Shown here: in pieces, positions 18,284-27,165 of the stretch
How the letters are laid out: every line of letters starts with the position of its first letter
Position numbering within the stretch: the first letter of the stretch is position 1
Assembly (NCBI GenBank): GCA_913046365.1
Contig: CAJWRM010000005.1
Span: 20,931-84,930 of the forward strand
DNA from: an uncultured Flavobacteriales bacterium
Lineage (GTDB): Bacteria > Bacteroidota > Bacteroidia > Flavobacteriales_D > Crocinitomicaceae
Direction: 5' to 3'
Length of the DNA stretch: 64,000 bases
The notes under the pieces: model-generated
The model's input: the letters and a program-made list of their open reading frames with translations, nothing else
What the model was told of the DNA's origin: nothing
The model's database searches: none
Position numbers and translations under genes: made by a program

Positions 18284-18319
18284 TTTTGCTGACGAATTTA
18301 GGAACGTAAACAAATATAT

Positions 18320-19387
18320 ATGTCAAAATTATCTTTTAAAGAATTGTTAGATGCAGGTGTACATTTTGGTCACCTCAAAAGAAAGTGGAATCCAGCAATG
18401 GCCCCATATATTTTCGAAGAGAAAAAGGGAATCCACATTATCGACTTGAATAAAACTATTGTTCATTTGGATCAGGCAAATGCCGCAATGAAACAAATTG
18501 CAAAATCAGGAAAGAAAATTCTTTTTGTTGCCACGAAAAAACAAGCAAAAGACATCGTTGCTGAGCGTATAAAAAACGTGAACATGCCTTTCGTTACCGA
18601 AAGATGGTCCGGTGGTATGTTAACGAACTTTCAAACAACACGTAAGTCTATCCGTAAAATGACCTCTATTGACAAAATGAAGTCAGATGGGACTTGGGAT
18701 ACTTTGAACAAAAGAGAAAAGTTATTTAAAACACGTCAAAGAGAAAAATTAGAAAAAACATTTGGTTCTATTTCCGATATGACTCGTCAGCCAGCGGCAA
18801 TCTTCATAGTGGATATTTTAAAAGAGCACATTGCACTTGCTGAAGCCAGAAGATTAAATATTCCAACGTTTGCATTAGTTGACACGAATTCCAACCCGAA
18901 ACTTGTTGACTTTCCTATCCCTGCAAATGACGATGCGAGTAAATCAATTACAATCATTATTGATGAAATTTGCAAATCTATACAGGAAGGTTTAGAGGAA
19001 AGAAAGCACCTTAAAGACAATCCAGAAGCTGCGAAGACAGAAGAAGCAAAAGTTGAGCCTGCAAAAGCAGAAGAAACTGAAGTAAAAGCAGAAGCCTCTA
19101 CGAAAGAAGAAGCTAAAGCTGAGGCACCAAAGACGGAGGAAGTCAACGAAGTAAAAGCAGAAGCAAAAGCTGAAAAAGCACCAGCGAAGAAAGAAGTAGC
19201 TAAAAAAGCTACTGTAAAAAAAGCAGCAGCAAAGAAGGCTACAACTGTCAAAAAGGAAACAAAAGCTGAAAAGGCACCAGCGAAGAAAGCACCCGCTAAA
19301 AAAGCTACTGCAAAAAAACCTGCAGCAAAGAAAGCACCAGCAGCAAAAGCTGTAAAAGCTGTAAAAGCTGTAAAAGAAGAAAAATAA
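18320..19387 (+). CDS. rpsB: 30S ribosomal protein S2 with long Lys/Ala/Glu tail
   Basis: Residues 1-233 are a normal S2: FKELLDAGVHFGHLKRKWNPAMAPY, FVATKKQAKDIV, ERWSGGMLTNF and FALVDTNSNP are all family blocks. The remaining 122 residues are a low-complexity extension. Its first part (about 234-285) mixes Glu, Lys and Ala; its second (about 286-350) is strongly basic with repeated PAKK and KKA units, like histone H1 tails. Typical S2 proteins have about 230-270 residues. S2 sits near the mRNA exit and anti-Shine-Dalgarno region, so a basic tail could touch mRNA or rRNA; that is inference. tsf follows after 16 bases. Confidence 0.95.
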   Translation: MSKLSFKELLDAGVHFGHLKRKWNPAMAPYIFEEKKGIHIIDLNKTIVHLDQANAAMKQIAKSGKKILFVATKKQAKDIVAERIKNVNMPFVTERWSGGMLTNFQTTRKSIRKMTSIDKMKSDGTWDTLNKREKLFKTRQREKLEKTFGSISDMTRQPAAIFIVDILKEHIALAEARRLNIPTFALVDTNSNPKLVDFPIPANDDASKSITIIIDEICKSIQEGLEERKHLKDNPEAAKTEEAKVEPAKAEETEVKAEASTKEEAKAEAPKTEEVNEVKAEAKAEKAPAKKEVAKKATVKKAAAKKATTVKKETKAEKAPAKKAPAKKATAKKPAAKKAPAAKAVKAVKAVKEEK

Positions 19388-19403
19388 TCCAAAACTGAAT
19401 AAA

Positions 19404-20234
19404 ATGGCAATAAAAGCTTCAGAAGTTAACAAACTTCGACAACAAACAGGAGCCGGAATGATGGACTGCAAGAACGCTCTTGTAGAGACCAACGGCGATT
19501 TTGAAGCAGCAGTTGATGTTCTTCGAAAAAAAGGACAAAAAATCGCTGCAAAAAGAGGAGGTAATGACGCAAAAGAGGGTGTTATTATAGCCCAATCTAG
19601 CAATGATTCTACAGCAGGTGTAATTGTAACATTAAATTGTGAAACAGATTTCGTCGCAAAAAATGATGGATACGTAGAGCTGGTTCAATCTTTAGTTGAC
19701 TTAGCATTAGACAAGCTTCCAAAATCATTAGATGAGCTCAAAACATTGGCTTACAATGAGAAACTTTCTGTAAATGAAAAAATTACAGAACAAATCGGTG
19801 TTTTAGGTGAAAAACTAGACCTTTCAGCATACACATTAGTGGAGTCTGACAGAGTTGTTGCGTACAATCACCCAGGAAACCAACTAGCAACTCTAGTAGC
19901 ACTAAATAGTGGCTCTGAGGTTGCGGAAGATGCAGGTAAACAGGTTGCAATGCAGGTTGCTGCTATGAATCCTCTAGCCGTGAGTAAAGATGGCATTGAT
20001 TCGAAAACAATCGAAAGAGAAATTGAAGTTGGTAAAGATCAAGCGATTCAAGAAGGTAAACCAGCTGAAATGGCTGAAAAAATAGCGATGGGTAGGTTGA
20101 ATAAATTCTTCAAAGAGAATACACTTCTTAGCCAGCAATTTGTTAGAGACAATAAAGTCACTGTTGAACAATTTCTGAATAGCTCAGAAAAAGGTTTAAC
20201 TGTTTCTGACTTCAAAAGGTTCTCACTGAGCTAG
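19404..20234 (+). CDS. tsf: Translation elongation factor Ts
   Basis: A 276-residue nucleotide-exchange factor that reloads EF-Tu with GTP. The N-terminal UBA-like domain has VNKLRQQTGAGMMDCKNAL, and LRKKGQKIAAKR follows. The core has NCETDFVAKNDGY, where the DFV motif contacts EF-Tu, and VAMQVAAMNPLAV. Length and order match the family. It follows rpsB in the usual rpsB-tsf operon and is closed by a hairpin terminator. Confidence 0.96.
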   Translation: MAIKASEVNKLRQQTGAGMMDCKNALVETNGDFEAAVDVLRKKGQKIAAKRGGNDAKEGVIIAQSSNDSTAGVIVTLNCETDFVAKNDGYVELVQSLVDLALDKLPKSLDELKTLAYNEKLSVNEKITEQIGVLGEKLDLSAYTLVESDRVVAYNHPGNQLATLVALNSGSEVAEDAGKQVAMQVAAMNPLAVSKDGIDSKTIEREIEVGKDQAIQEGKPAEMAEKIAMGRLNKFFKENTLLSQQFVRDNKVTVEQFLNSSEKGLTVSDFKRFSLS

Positions 20235-20254
20235 TCATCTTCAAAACTAATTTG

Positions 20255-20283
20255 AAAAGCTATCTTCGGATAGCTTTTTTTTT
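20255..20283 (+). terminator. Intrinsic terminator after tsf
   Basis: A 10-bp stem (AAAAGCTATC / GATAGCTTTT) closed by a TTCG tetraloop is followed by a run of T. It ends the ribosomal transcript before pyrH. Confidence 0.85.
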
Positions 20284-20314
20284 GATTATTACTTTTTACC
20301 CTACTTGATTTATA

Positions 20315-20322
20315 TATATTTG
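20315..20322 (+). promoter_or_regulatory. Candidate -7 box for pyrH-frr
   Basis: TATATTTG fits TAnnTTTG and ends 15 bases before the ATG at 20338. It sits inside the upstream extension of the reading frame, which supports the later start. No clear TTTG at the expected distance was found. Confidence 0.4.
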
Positions 20323-20337
20323 TTCAACCAAATATAT

Positions 20338-21045
20338 ATGAAATACAAAAGAATTTTACTTAAGCTAAGTGGAGAATCCTTAATGGGCACTAAACAGTTT
20401 GGTATTGATAATGAAAGAATCAATGCATACGCCAAACAAATTAAACAAATTGGAGATAGTGGTCATGAGATAGCCATCGTAATTGGAGGAGGAAATATAT
20501 TTAGAGGAGTTCAGGCAGAACAAGGAGGAATGGATAGAACTCATGGAGATTATATGGGTATGCTTGCGACAATGATCAATTCAATGGCACTGCAATCAGC
20601 TTTAGAATCTAATGGTGTCCATACTAGGCTTCAATCCGCAATTGAAATGAAGGAAATTGCAGAACCATTCATTCGAAGAAAAGCAGTCAGACACCTAGAA
20701 AAAGGAAGAGTCGTCATATTTGGTGCTGGAACCGGAAACCCATTTTTCACAACAGACTCTGCAGCATCCCTTCGAGCAATTGAAATAAATGCAGATGTGA
20801 TTTTAAAAGGAACTCGGGTGGATGGTATTTATTCCGCGGACCCTGAAAAAGATGAAAATGCCACTAAATATGATGCTATTACATTTGACGAGGTTTACAA
20901 AAAAGGATTAACTGTAATGGACCTTACGGCGTTTACGTTATGTAAAGAAAATAACCTTCCGATTATTGTTTTTGATATGGATACCATGGGGAATTTAGAA
21001 AAGGTGCTCTCTGGAGCCAATATAGGAACAGTCGTTCATAATTAA
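20338..21045 (+). CDS. pyrH: Uridylate kinase (UMP kinase)
   Basis: A 235-residue amino-acid-kinase-fold enzyme that phosphorylates UMP to UDP. It begins [17 protein letters not shown]; other blocks are [10 protein letters not shown], the [18 protein letters not shown] segment, [15 protein letters not shown], the phosphate and UMP-binding part, and [13 protein letters not shown]. The start at 20338 was chosen over an upstream one because it gives the family N-terminus. frr follows 10 bases later, a conserved pair. Confidence 0.96.
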   Translation: MKYKRILLKLSGESLMGTKQFGIDNERINAYAKQIKQIGDSGHEIAIVIGGGNIFRGVQAEQGGMDRTHGDYMGMLATMINSMALQSALESNGVHTRLQSAIEMKEIAEPFIRRKAVRHLEKGRVVIFGAGTGNPFFTTDSAASLRAIEINADVILKGTRVDGIYSADPEKDENATKYDAITFDEVYKKGLTVMDLTAFTLCKENNLPIIVFDMDTMGNLEKVLSGANIGTVVHN

Positions 21046-21055
21046 ATTTTTTATC

Positions 21056-21619
21056 ATGACAGAAGAATTAACAATGATTTATGACGAGCTTAAATCATCA
21101 AATGTAAAGAGCATAGAGCATTTTGATAGTGAGCTAGCTAAAATCAGAGCAGGTAAAGCATCACCTTCCATGCTTTCAGGCGTGATGGTCGAATATTATG
21201 AAGCCATGACACCCTTGCAGCAAGTAGCAAACGTAAGTGTAATGGATGCCCGTACGTTGATTGTTCAGCCATGGGAAAAATCTACTTTAAACGACATTTC
21301 GAAAGGGATTATTGATTCCAATCTCGGACTAAACCCTCAAAACAACGGCGAACAATTACTTATTACTGTTCCACCACTCACAGAGGAAAGACGAAGAGAT
21401 TTAGTGAAAAAGGCAAAAGCAGAAGCTGAAAATGCAAAAATAGGCATCAGAAATAATAGAAAAGATGCCTTAGACATGGTTAAAGATCTAAAAAACGATG
21501 GCCTCTCAGAAGACCATTTTAAAAATGCCGAAATTGAGATTCAAGATATTACGAATGCATCATCTAAAAATGTTGATAGCTTATTTGAAATTAAAGAGAC
21601 GGATATAATGACTGTTTAA
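21056..21619 (+). CDS. frr: Ribosome recycling factor
   Basis: A 187-residue factor that, with EF-G, splits post-termination ribosomes. Family blocks are LAKIRAGKASPSML, the MVEYYEAMTPLQQVANVSV segment, and PPLTEERRRDLVKKAKAEAE, followed by IRNNRKDALD in domain I. It is the last gene of the pyrH unit and faces hppD. Confidence 0.96.
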   Translation: MTEELTMIYDELKSSNVKSIEHFDSELAKIRAGKASPSMLSGVMVEYYEAMTPLQQVANVSVMDARTLIVQPWEKSTLNDISKGIIDSNLGLNPQNNGEQLLITVPPLTEERRRDLVKKAKAEAENAKIGIRNNRKDALDMVKDLKNDGLSEDHFKNAEIEIQDITNASSKNVDSLFEIKETDIMTV

Positions 21620-21660
21620 GGTTTTAAACCCCTCCTCTTAGGTTATCATAAATAATTCGG

Positions 21661-22818
21661 CTATAAGGTCCCGCGACTTGCTTGTTCCCTTTCTATAGAC
21701 TCAAAAAGCGCTTTAAAATTACCAGCGCCAAAACCCCTAGCTCCCATTCGTTGAATAATTTCAAAAAACAATGTTGGTCGGTCTTCAACGGGTTTGGTAA
21801 ATATTTGCAGTAAATAACCTTCCTCATCAGCATCAATCATGATACCAAGGCCTTTTAGCGTTTCAATATCTTCACTAAGCTCATGATTATGCTCTTCTAA
21901 CCGAATAGGAACTGCTTTGTAATACTCGTCAGGAGGTGTACTTAAAAATTCTATACCCCGCTGTCTCATATCCGTCACGGTGCTGATTATGTCATTGGTT
22001 GCAACAGCGACATGTTGCACACCAGAACCTTCATAAAAGTCCAAATACTCCTCAATCTGAGATCTCTTTTTACCTTCTGCCGGTTCATTAATCGGAAATT
22101 TAATTCTACCATTTCCGTTTGACATCACCTTACTCATCAGTGCTGAATATTCAGTATGAATCTGCTTATCATCGAAAGAAAGGAAATTTTCAAAACCCAT
22201 AACATCCTCGTACCATTTAACCCAGGTATCCATTTCACCCCAGCCTACATTTCCAACCATATGATCGATATATTTTAGGCCAACAGATTTTGGGTTATAA
22301 TCGGATTCCCATTTTATAAAACCGGGTAAAAAGGTTCCTTCATAATTCTTACGCTCAACAAACATGTGGACTGTCTCTCCGTAGGTATAAATTCCTGCGC
22401 GTACAACCTCTCCGTGTTCGTCTTTTTCAACAGTCGGTTCCATGTATGACTTTGCACCTCTATTGGTTGTCTCCTCATAAGCCTTTCGCGCATCATCGAC
22501 CCATAATGCAACTACTTTAACTCCATCTCCATGTTTGACAATATGATCATTGATCGGAGATTTTGAATTCAAGGGAGTTGTCAAAACAAGACGTATTTTA
22601 TCTTGCTTCAAAACATATGAAACAGAATCTTTACTTCCTGTTTCTAGTCCCTTGTAAGCATAGGATTGAAAGCCAAATGCTGTTTTATAAAAATGAGCAG
22701 ATTGCTTTGCGTTACCAACATAAAACTCTACATAATCTGTCCCCAATAAGGGCAGAAAATCTTGCGCGCCTTGGAAGATTTTTTCTAATCCGTAATCTAC
22801 GTTCTTTACTTCTTTCAT
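21661..22818 (-). CDS. hppD: 4-hydroxyphenylpyruvate dioxygenase
   Basis: A 385-residue Fe(II) enzyme with two glyoxalase-like barrels that turns 4-hydroxyphenylpyruvate into homogentisate in tyrosine breakdown. The iron ligands are His186 (YIDHMVGNV), His269 (GVQHVAVAT) and Glu353 (FFEIIQR). The C-terminal helix segment GARGFGAGNFKALFESIE matches the family gate helix. It follows hmgA in the same direction with a 20-base gap, so both successive steps share a transcript. Confidence 0.95.
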   Translation of the reverse strand: MKEVKNVDYGLEKIFQGAQDFLPLLGTDYVEFYVGNAKQSAHFYKTAFGFQSYAYKGLETGSKDSVSYVLKQDKIRLVLTTPLNSKSPINDHIVKHGDGVKVVALWVDDARKAYEETTNRGAKSYMEPTVEKDEHGEVVRAGIYTYGETVHMFVERKNYEGTFLPGFIKWESDYNPKSVGLKYIDHMVGNVGWGEMDTWVKWYEDVMGFENFLSFDDKQIHTEYSALMSKVMSNGNGRIKFPINEPAEGKKRSQIEEYLDFYEGSGVQHVAVATNDIISTVTDMRQRGIEFLSTPPDEYYKAVPIRLEEHNHELSEDIETLKGLGIMIDADEEGYLLQIFTKPVEDRPTLFFEIIQRMGARGFGAGNFKALFESIEREQASRGTL

Positions 22819-22838
22819 GGTCTCTTTTTAAATGTCTA

Positions 22839-23996
22839 TTAATGTATCCAAGATTTATAATAATCTTTCGCTTCTATTGAAACAGCTTGTTCTGTAATTT
22901 TCAAAGGCTTAAAAGTATCCACCATAACTGCAAGCTCCTCTGTTTTTTCTTTTCCTATGCTTCGCTCATAAGCGCCTGGATGAGGGCCGTGAGGAATACC
23001 TGAGGGATGCAGTGTTATCTGTCCCTTAGAAATATCATTTCTACTCATGAAATCACCATCAACATAATATAAAACCTCATCAGAATCAATATTACTGTGG
23101 TTGTATGGTGCAGGAATCGCATCAGGATGATAGTCATACATACGCGGGCAGAATGAACATATTACAAACGCAGAAGTTTCAAATGTTTGATGCACCGGTG
23201 GAGGCTGATGAATCCTTCCTGTAATCGGCTCAAAATCATGAATAGAAAAAGCATAAGGAAAATTATATCCATCCCAACCTATAACATCAAAAGGATGGGT
23301 GTGATATATATATTCATATAATACTCCTTCCTTTTTAATCTTTACCATGAAATCTCCAGTTTCATCATGAGTTTCCAAGTTTTCTGGAGTTCTTAAATCC
23401 CGTTCACAAAACGGTGAATGCTCTAGTAATTGACCAAACCAATTGCGGTATCTTTTGGGTGTGTAAATAGGGTGATTGGATTCCACAATAAAATGTCTAT
23501 TCTGGTCATCCTCAAAATTCATTTGATAAATCATACCCCTTGGAACAACTAAATAATCTCCATATGAAAATTCAATATTACCAACCTGAGTTCTTAAAGT
23601 ACCTTTTCCTTCATGAATAAATATTACTTCGTCTGCATCCACATTCTTATAAAAATAATCTTCACTGAGGTTCTTAGGCCTAGAAAGAGATATGGTAACA
23701 TCGCTATTCGTAAGAATCGGTACACGAGCATCAATTAAATCCTCAATAACTGGCACATCTAATCCTTTGAAGGCCCGCATTTGCATATTTTTAGCAACCG
23801 CAATTTTGGGACTGACATCTTTGGAACCTTTTATTTCCTTAACCTTAGTAGGTGGCTGAACATGGTATAATAATGACGACATCCCGTCAAAACCGATGGT
23901 TCCAAAAAGCTGTTCATGGTAGAGAGCTCCATTTGGTTGTCGAAATACAGTATGTCTTTTGTGGGGTATTGAACCCAATTTTCTGTAGAATGGCAT
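22839..23996 (-). CDS. hmgA: Homogentisate 1,2-dioxygenase
   Basis: A 385-residue cupin-type iron enzyme that opens the homogentisate ring to maleylacetoacetate. It begins MPFYRKLGSIPHKRHTVFR, as in bacterial homologs. The two-cupin layout shows DEVIFIHEGKGTLRTQVG with GDYLVVPRG, and the catalytic region HQTFETSAFVICSFCPR then PHGPHPGAYE, which supplies His and Glu ligands. It is somewhat shorter than the roughly 440-residue human enzyme, as usual for this bacterial branch. hppD lies immediately downstream; fumarylacetoacetase is not in the window. Confidence 0.93.
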   Translation of the reverse strand: MPFYRKLGSIPHKRHTVFRQPNGALYHEQLFGTIGFDGMSSLLYHVQPPTKVKEIKGSKDVSPKIAVAKNMQMRAFKGLDVPVIEDLIDARVPILTNSDVTISLSRPKNLSEDYFYKNVDADEVIFIHEGKGTLRTQVGNIEFSYGDYLVVPRGMIYQMNFEDDQNRHFIVESNHPIYTPKRYRNWFGQLLEHSPFCERDLRTPENLETHDETGDFMVKIKKEGVLYEYIYHTHPFDVIGWDGYNFPYAFSIHDFEPITGRIHQPPPVHQTFETSAFVICSFCPRMYDYHPDAIPAPYNHSNIDSDEVLYYVDGDFMSRNDISKGQITLHPSGIPHGPHPGAYERSIGKEKTEELAVMVDTFKPLKITEQAVSIEAKDYYKSWIH

Positions 23997-24075
23997 AATA
24001 TCAATGAAATTAATAAAAAATCACCTTACACAAATTTCGGGTCTATTCAATGAATAAAAAATGACGAATATCAGT

Positions 24076-24109
24076 TTTGATGATTATTTAATTTCAAAGG
24101 TTATTTTTG
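24076..24109 (+). promoter_or_regulatory. Promoter of the threonine dehydrogenase gene
   Basis: TTTG (24076-24079), 22 bases, then TATTTTTG (24102-24109) resembles a Bacteroidota promoter with a slightly long spacer. It overlaps the alternative TTG start at 24107, favouring the ATG at 24125. Confidence 0.45.
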
Positions 24110-24124
24110 TATCAAATCTTAGCT

Positions 24125-25060
24125 ATGTCGAAAATTCTAGTTATCGGTGCTTGTGGTCAAATAGGTATAGAGCTTGTTATTGAATTGCGTAAATTATATG
24201 GAGTAAAAAATGTAATTGCATCCGATATAAAAGAGCAATGCCCACCTTCTATTGTTGAAGGTCTTTACTTACAATTAGACATAATGAATCACATTCAGCT
24301 AGAAGAAATCGTTGTTAAAAATGATATCCAACAGGTTTATTTGCTCGCTGCGTTGCTATCAGCCACCGCTGAAAAAAAACCGCGTTTTGCATGGGAGTTA
24401 AACATGCAAGGGTTATTTAATGTCTTAGAGCTTGCGAAAAATAAAAAAATAACCAAAATATTTTGGCCAAGCTCAATTGCTGTTTTTGGTTCAAATTCAC
24501 CGATGGACTTGACCCCTCAGTGCACTATAATGGAACCTAGTACTGTATATGGTATTTCAAAACTTTCAGGAGAACGTTGGTGTGAATATTATTTTAAAAA
24601 ATATAATGTAGACGTACGAAGTATAAGATATCCAGGTTTGATTTCATATAAAAGTGCGCCAGGAGGAGGCACAACAGATTATGCAATTGACATATTCATT
24701 AACGCCGTCAGAGAAGGGAAATATACATGCTATCTTAATGAGGATACAAATCTACCCATGATGTATATGACTGATGCAATACGCGCAACAATTGAAATTA
24801 TGGAAGCGCCAAAAGAGCAAATAATGATTCGCAGCTCTTACAACTTAGCGGGTATAAGTTTCAATCCAAAAGATCTCGCGATTGAAATTCAAAAGAAAGT
24901 GCCTGATTTTAGAATCGATTACAAACCAGACTTCAGACAAGAAATAGCCGATACTTGGCCAAATTCAATTGATGACTCTGCAGCAAAAGAGGATTGGAAA
25001 TGGAAAAATAGTGTTGGAATAGAAGAAATTGTAAAAAAAATGATTACCGGTTTTTCCTAG
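24125..25060 (+). CDS. L-threonine 3-dehydrogenase, short-chain (epimerase-like) type
   Basis: A 311-residue Rossmann enzyme of the extended SDR group. The NAD site is GACGQIG (8-14). The catalytic set is Ser116/117 with Tyr142 and Lys146 (YGISK). The stretch SYKSAPGGGTTDYAIDIF and LPMMYMTDAIRATIEIM are hallmarks of the GalE-like threonine dehydrogenases, which oxidise threonine to 2-amino-3-ketobutyrate. The partner lyase Kbl is not in the window. The ATG at 24125 gives the usual MSKILVIGA start. It precedes the light-response operon in the same direction but is separated by a 118-base regulatory gap. Confidence 0.88.
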   Translation: MSKILVIGACGQIGIELVIELRKLYGVKNVIASDIKEQCPPSIVEGLYLQLDIMNHIQLEEIVVKNDIQQVYLLAALLSATAEKKPRFAWELNMQGLFNVLELAKNKKITKIFWPSSIAVFGSNSPMDLTPQCTIMEPSTVYGISKLSGERWCEYYFKKYNVDVRSIRYPGLISYKSAPGGGTTDYAIDIFINAVREGKYTCYLNEDTNLPMMYMTDAIRATIEIMEAPKEQIMIRSSYNLAGISFNPKDLAIEIQKKVPDFRIDYKPDFRQEIADTWPNSIDDSAAKEDWKWKNSVGIEEIVKKMITGFS

Positions 25061-25103
25061 TATTTAAAAGGGTTACAAAGAAAATATAGCCTCCTAAGAT
25101 TAA

Positions 25104-25174
25104 TTTTGTTTAACCTTTTACTTGTTTTGTTAAACATTTTTTGTTTACATTTACAGTGAAAACATTAAACAAAA
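25104..25174. promoter_or_regulatory. Repeated operator-like motif TTTTGTTtAAC before the ECF sigma gene
   Basis: Four copies of one motif lie within 71 bases: TTTTGTTTAAC (25104-25114), TTTTGTTAAAC (25125-25135) and TTTTGTTTAC (25139-25148) on the plus strand, and TTTTGTTTAA on the minus strand (25165-25174). The first two start 21 bp apart, two helical turns. A weak -7 like box (TACATTTA, 25146-25153) overlaps the third. The array looks like binding sites of a dimeric regulator or of the sigma factor itself. Confidence 0.6.
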
Positions 25175-25178
25175 TATT

Positions 25179-25691
25179 ATGTCGACCATCGAATTTAATG
25201 AAGCACTAATGGATATTGAGAATAACCTCAAATCATTTGCCCTGAGTTTTACAAGAAACATGGAGGATGCAAAAGACCTAACGCAAGACACCATGTTGAA
25301 GGCTATAAACTACAAAACCTATTATACGCCTCAAACAAATTTCAAAGCCTGGGTATTCACCATTATGAGAAACATTTTCATCAACCAATACCGTCGGAAA
25401 GTAAAATCAGGAACAATCTTCGATAACTCAAAAGAATTGTATTTGATTACTAATAGTAAGGGCCATGAGCAAACACCAGTTTCGCAAATTGCCACAAAAG
25501 ATATCGAAGAAAAAATAGATAGCTTAAGTTCCGAGTATAAAGATCCGTTTGTACTGCATTTTAAAGGTTTTAAATACAAAGAGATAGCTGATCAATTAAA
25601 TATTCCTATAGGAACAGTTAAAAGTAGAATATTCATTGCACGAAAAAAATTGATAGATTTACTTCCTGATTACTCTTATACCTTAAATTAG
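25179..25691 (+). CDS. ECF-type RNA polymerase sigma factor, light operon
   Basis: A 170-residue sigma factor. Region 2 (about 10-80) has RNMEDAKDLTQDTMLKA and FKAWVFTIMRNIFINQYRR. Region 4 (about 108-165) has FKYKEIADQLNIPIGTVKSR as helix-turn-helix. It heads an operon with crtI starting 3 bases after its stop, so it probably activates these genes. No anti-sigma gene is adjacent. In other bacteria light-responsive carotenoid operons are driven by ECF factors under an anti-sigma or a MerR-type repressor; which applies here cannot be seen. The upstream motif array suggests repressor or autoregulatory control. Confidence 0.9.
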   Translation: MSTIEFNEALMDIENNLKSFALSFTRNMEDAKDLTQDTMLKAINYKTYYTPQTNFKAWVFTIMRNIFINQYRRKVKSGTIFDNSKELYLITNSKGHEQTPVSQIATKDIEEKIDSLSSEYKDPFVLHFKGFKYKEIADQLNIPIGTVKSRIFIARKKLIDLLPDYSYTLN

Positions 25692-25694
25692 GAA

Positions 25695-27164
25695 ATGTCG
25701 CTTAAAGTTATTGTTATTGGTTCTGGTGTATCTAGCCTTTCTTCTGCCTCCTTTTTAGCTAAGGAAGGACATGATGTAACGATAATTGAAAAAAACGATC
25801 AAATCGGTGGTCGTGCTCGAAAGTTTAGCAAAGAAGGATTTACATTCGATATGGGTCCAAGCTGGTATTGGATGCCAGATGTGTTTGAAGATTTCTATAA
25901 TAAGTTTAATCACACTACGAGTGATTTTTACAACCTTAAACGTTTAGATCCGTCATACAGAGTTTATTGGAAGGACGCGACGCACACAGATGTTCCTGCC
26001 AACATGAAAGCGTTGGAGGAATGGTTCGAGGAAAATGAAAAGGGGAGCGCCTTAAAATTAAGAGCCTTCTTAAAAGATGCAGAGGTCAAATATCAGGTTG
26101 GTATGCAGGATTTGGTTTACAAACCAAGCATGAGCGTCTTTGAATTTGCAAACAAAAAAGTGCTAAAAGGATTGCTGAGTATGAATCTTTTTTCATCTTT
26201 CGGAAAATTCATCAGAAGTTATTTCTCGAATGAAAAAATAATTGGCCTTCTTGAATTTCCCGTTTTATTTTTGGGTGCTATGCCCAATGAGACTCCCGCA
26301 CTATACTCTCTTATGAACTATGCGGATATTAAACTAGGAACATGGTATCCTGAAGGAGGTATGCATAAATTTATAGAGGCCTTCGAAAAAATTGCGTTGG
26401 AAAATAAAGTAAAATTCATAACTGGTGAAGAAGTAATTTCATTTGATAAAGAGAATCGAAAAATAAAAAGTGTAGTTACAACGAAAGGAAAATACTCAGC
26501 AGACATCATCATATCAGGGGCAGACTATCAGCATACTGACAAAAAATTGTTAAATGGTCATGCCAATTATTCCCAAAAATATTGGGACAAACGCGTTATG
26601 GCGCCTTCTTGCCTTTTATTTTATGTAGGTATAGATAAAAAATTAAAGGACGTACAACACCACAATCTTTTCTTTGATGAATCCTTAGAGCAGCACGGTA
26701 TAGAAATTTACAAAGATCCAAAATGGCCAAGCGCCCCTCTGTTTTACGTTTGTGCTCCATCCATTACGGATGCAAGTGTGGCTCCAGAGGGAAGTGAAAA
26801 CTTATTTTTCCTTATTCCCATAGCTCCAAATTTAGACGACAGCGAGGAAACCAGAGAAAAATATTTCAATATTTTACTCAAACGATTCAAGGAAAAAACG
26901 GGCAACGATATTGCCAGTAACATCGTATATAAAAAGAGTTTTTGCATTGAAGATTTTAAAAATGACTACAATGCATTTAAAGGAAATGCATACGGATTGG
27001 CCAATACTTTGCGGCAAACTGCTATCTTAAAGCCGTCATTGAGAAATAAAAATTTAGATAACTTCTATTACACCGGTCAATTGACCGTACCTGGACCTGG
27101 AGTTCCGCCCTCCATTGTTTCGGGAGAAGTTGTCGCAAAATACGTACTTAAAAACCATTCATAG
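25695..27164 (+). CDS. crtI: Phytoene desaturase
   Basis: A 489-residue FAD-dependent carotenoid desaturase, membrane-associated. The N-terminal dinucleotide-binding motif is GSGVSSLSSASFLAKEGHDV, followed by EKNDQIGGRAR. FDMGPSWYWMPDVF and the C-terminal GQLTVPGPGVPPSIVSGEV are signatures of bacterial CrtI. The enzyme converts phytoene to lycopene, or to neurosporene in some members. It overlaps neither neighbour but is separated by only 3 bases from the sigma gene and 1 base from crtB. Confidence 0.94.
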   Translation: MSLKVIVIGSGVSSLSSASFLAKEGHDVTIIEKNDQIGGRARKFSKEGFTFDMGPSWYWMPDVFEDFYNKFNHTTSDFYNLKRLDPSYRVYWKDATHTDVPANMKALEEWFEENEKGSALKLRAFLKDAEVKYQVGMQDLVYKPSMSVFEFANKKVLKGLLSMNLFSSFGKFIRSYFSNEKIIGLLEFPVLFLGAMPNETPALYSLMNYADIKLGTWYPEGGMHKFIEAFEKIALENKVKFITGEEVISFDKENRKIKSVVTTKGKYSADIIISGADYQHTDKKLLNGHANYSQKYWDKRVMAPSCLLFYVGIDKKLKDVQHHNLFFDESLEQHGIEIYKDPKWPSAPLFYVCAPSITDASVAPEGSENLFFLIPIAPNLDDSEETREKYFNILLKRFKEKTGNDIASNIVYKKSFCIEDFKNDYNAFKGNAYGLANTLRQTAILKPSLRNKNLDNFYYTGQLTVPGPGVPPSIVSGEVVAKYVLKNHS

Positions 27165-27165
27165 G

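Noticed and set aside
18787..19603. Two long minus-strand frames opposite rpsB and tsf
   Set aside because: They exist only because the Lys/Ala/Glu-rich tail of S2 has few stop codons in the opposite strand. Their proteins are low-complexity Phe/Ala/Ser strings.
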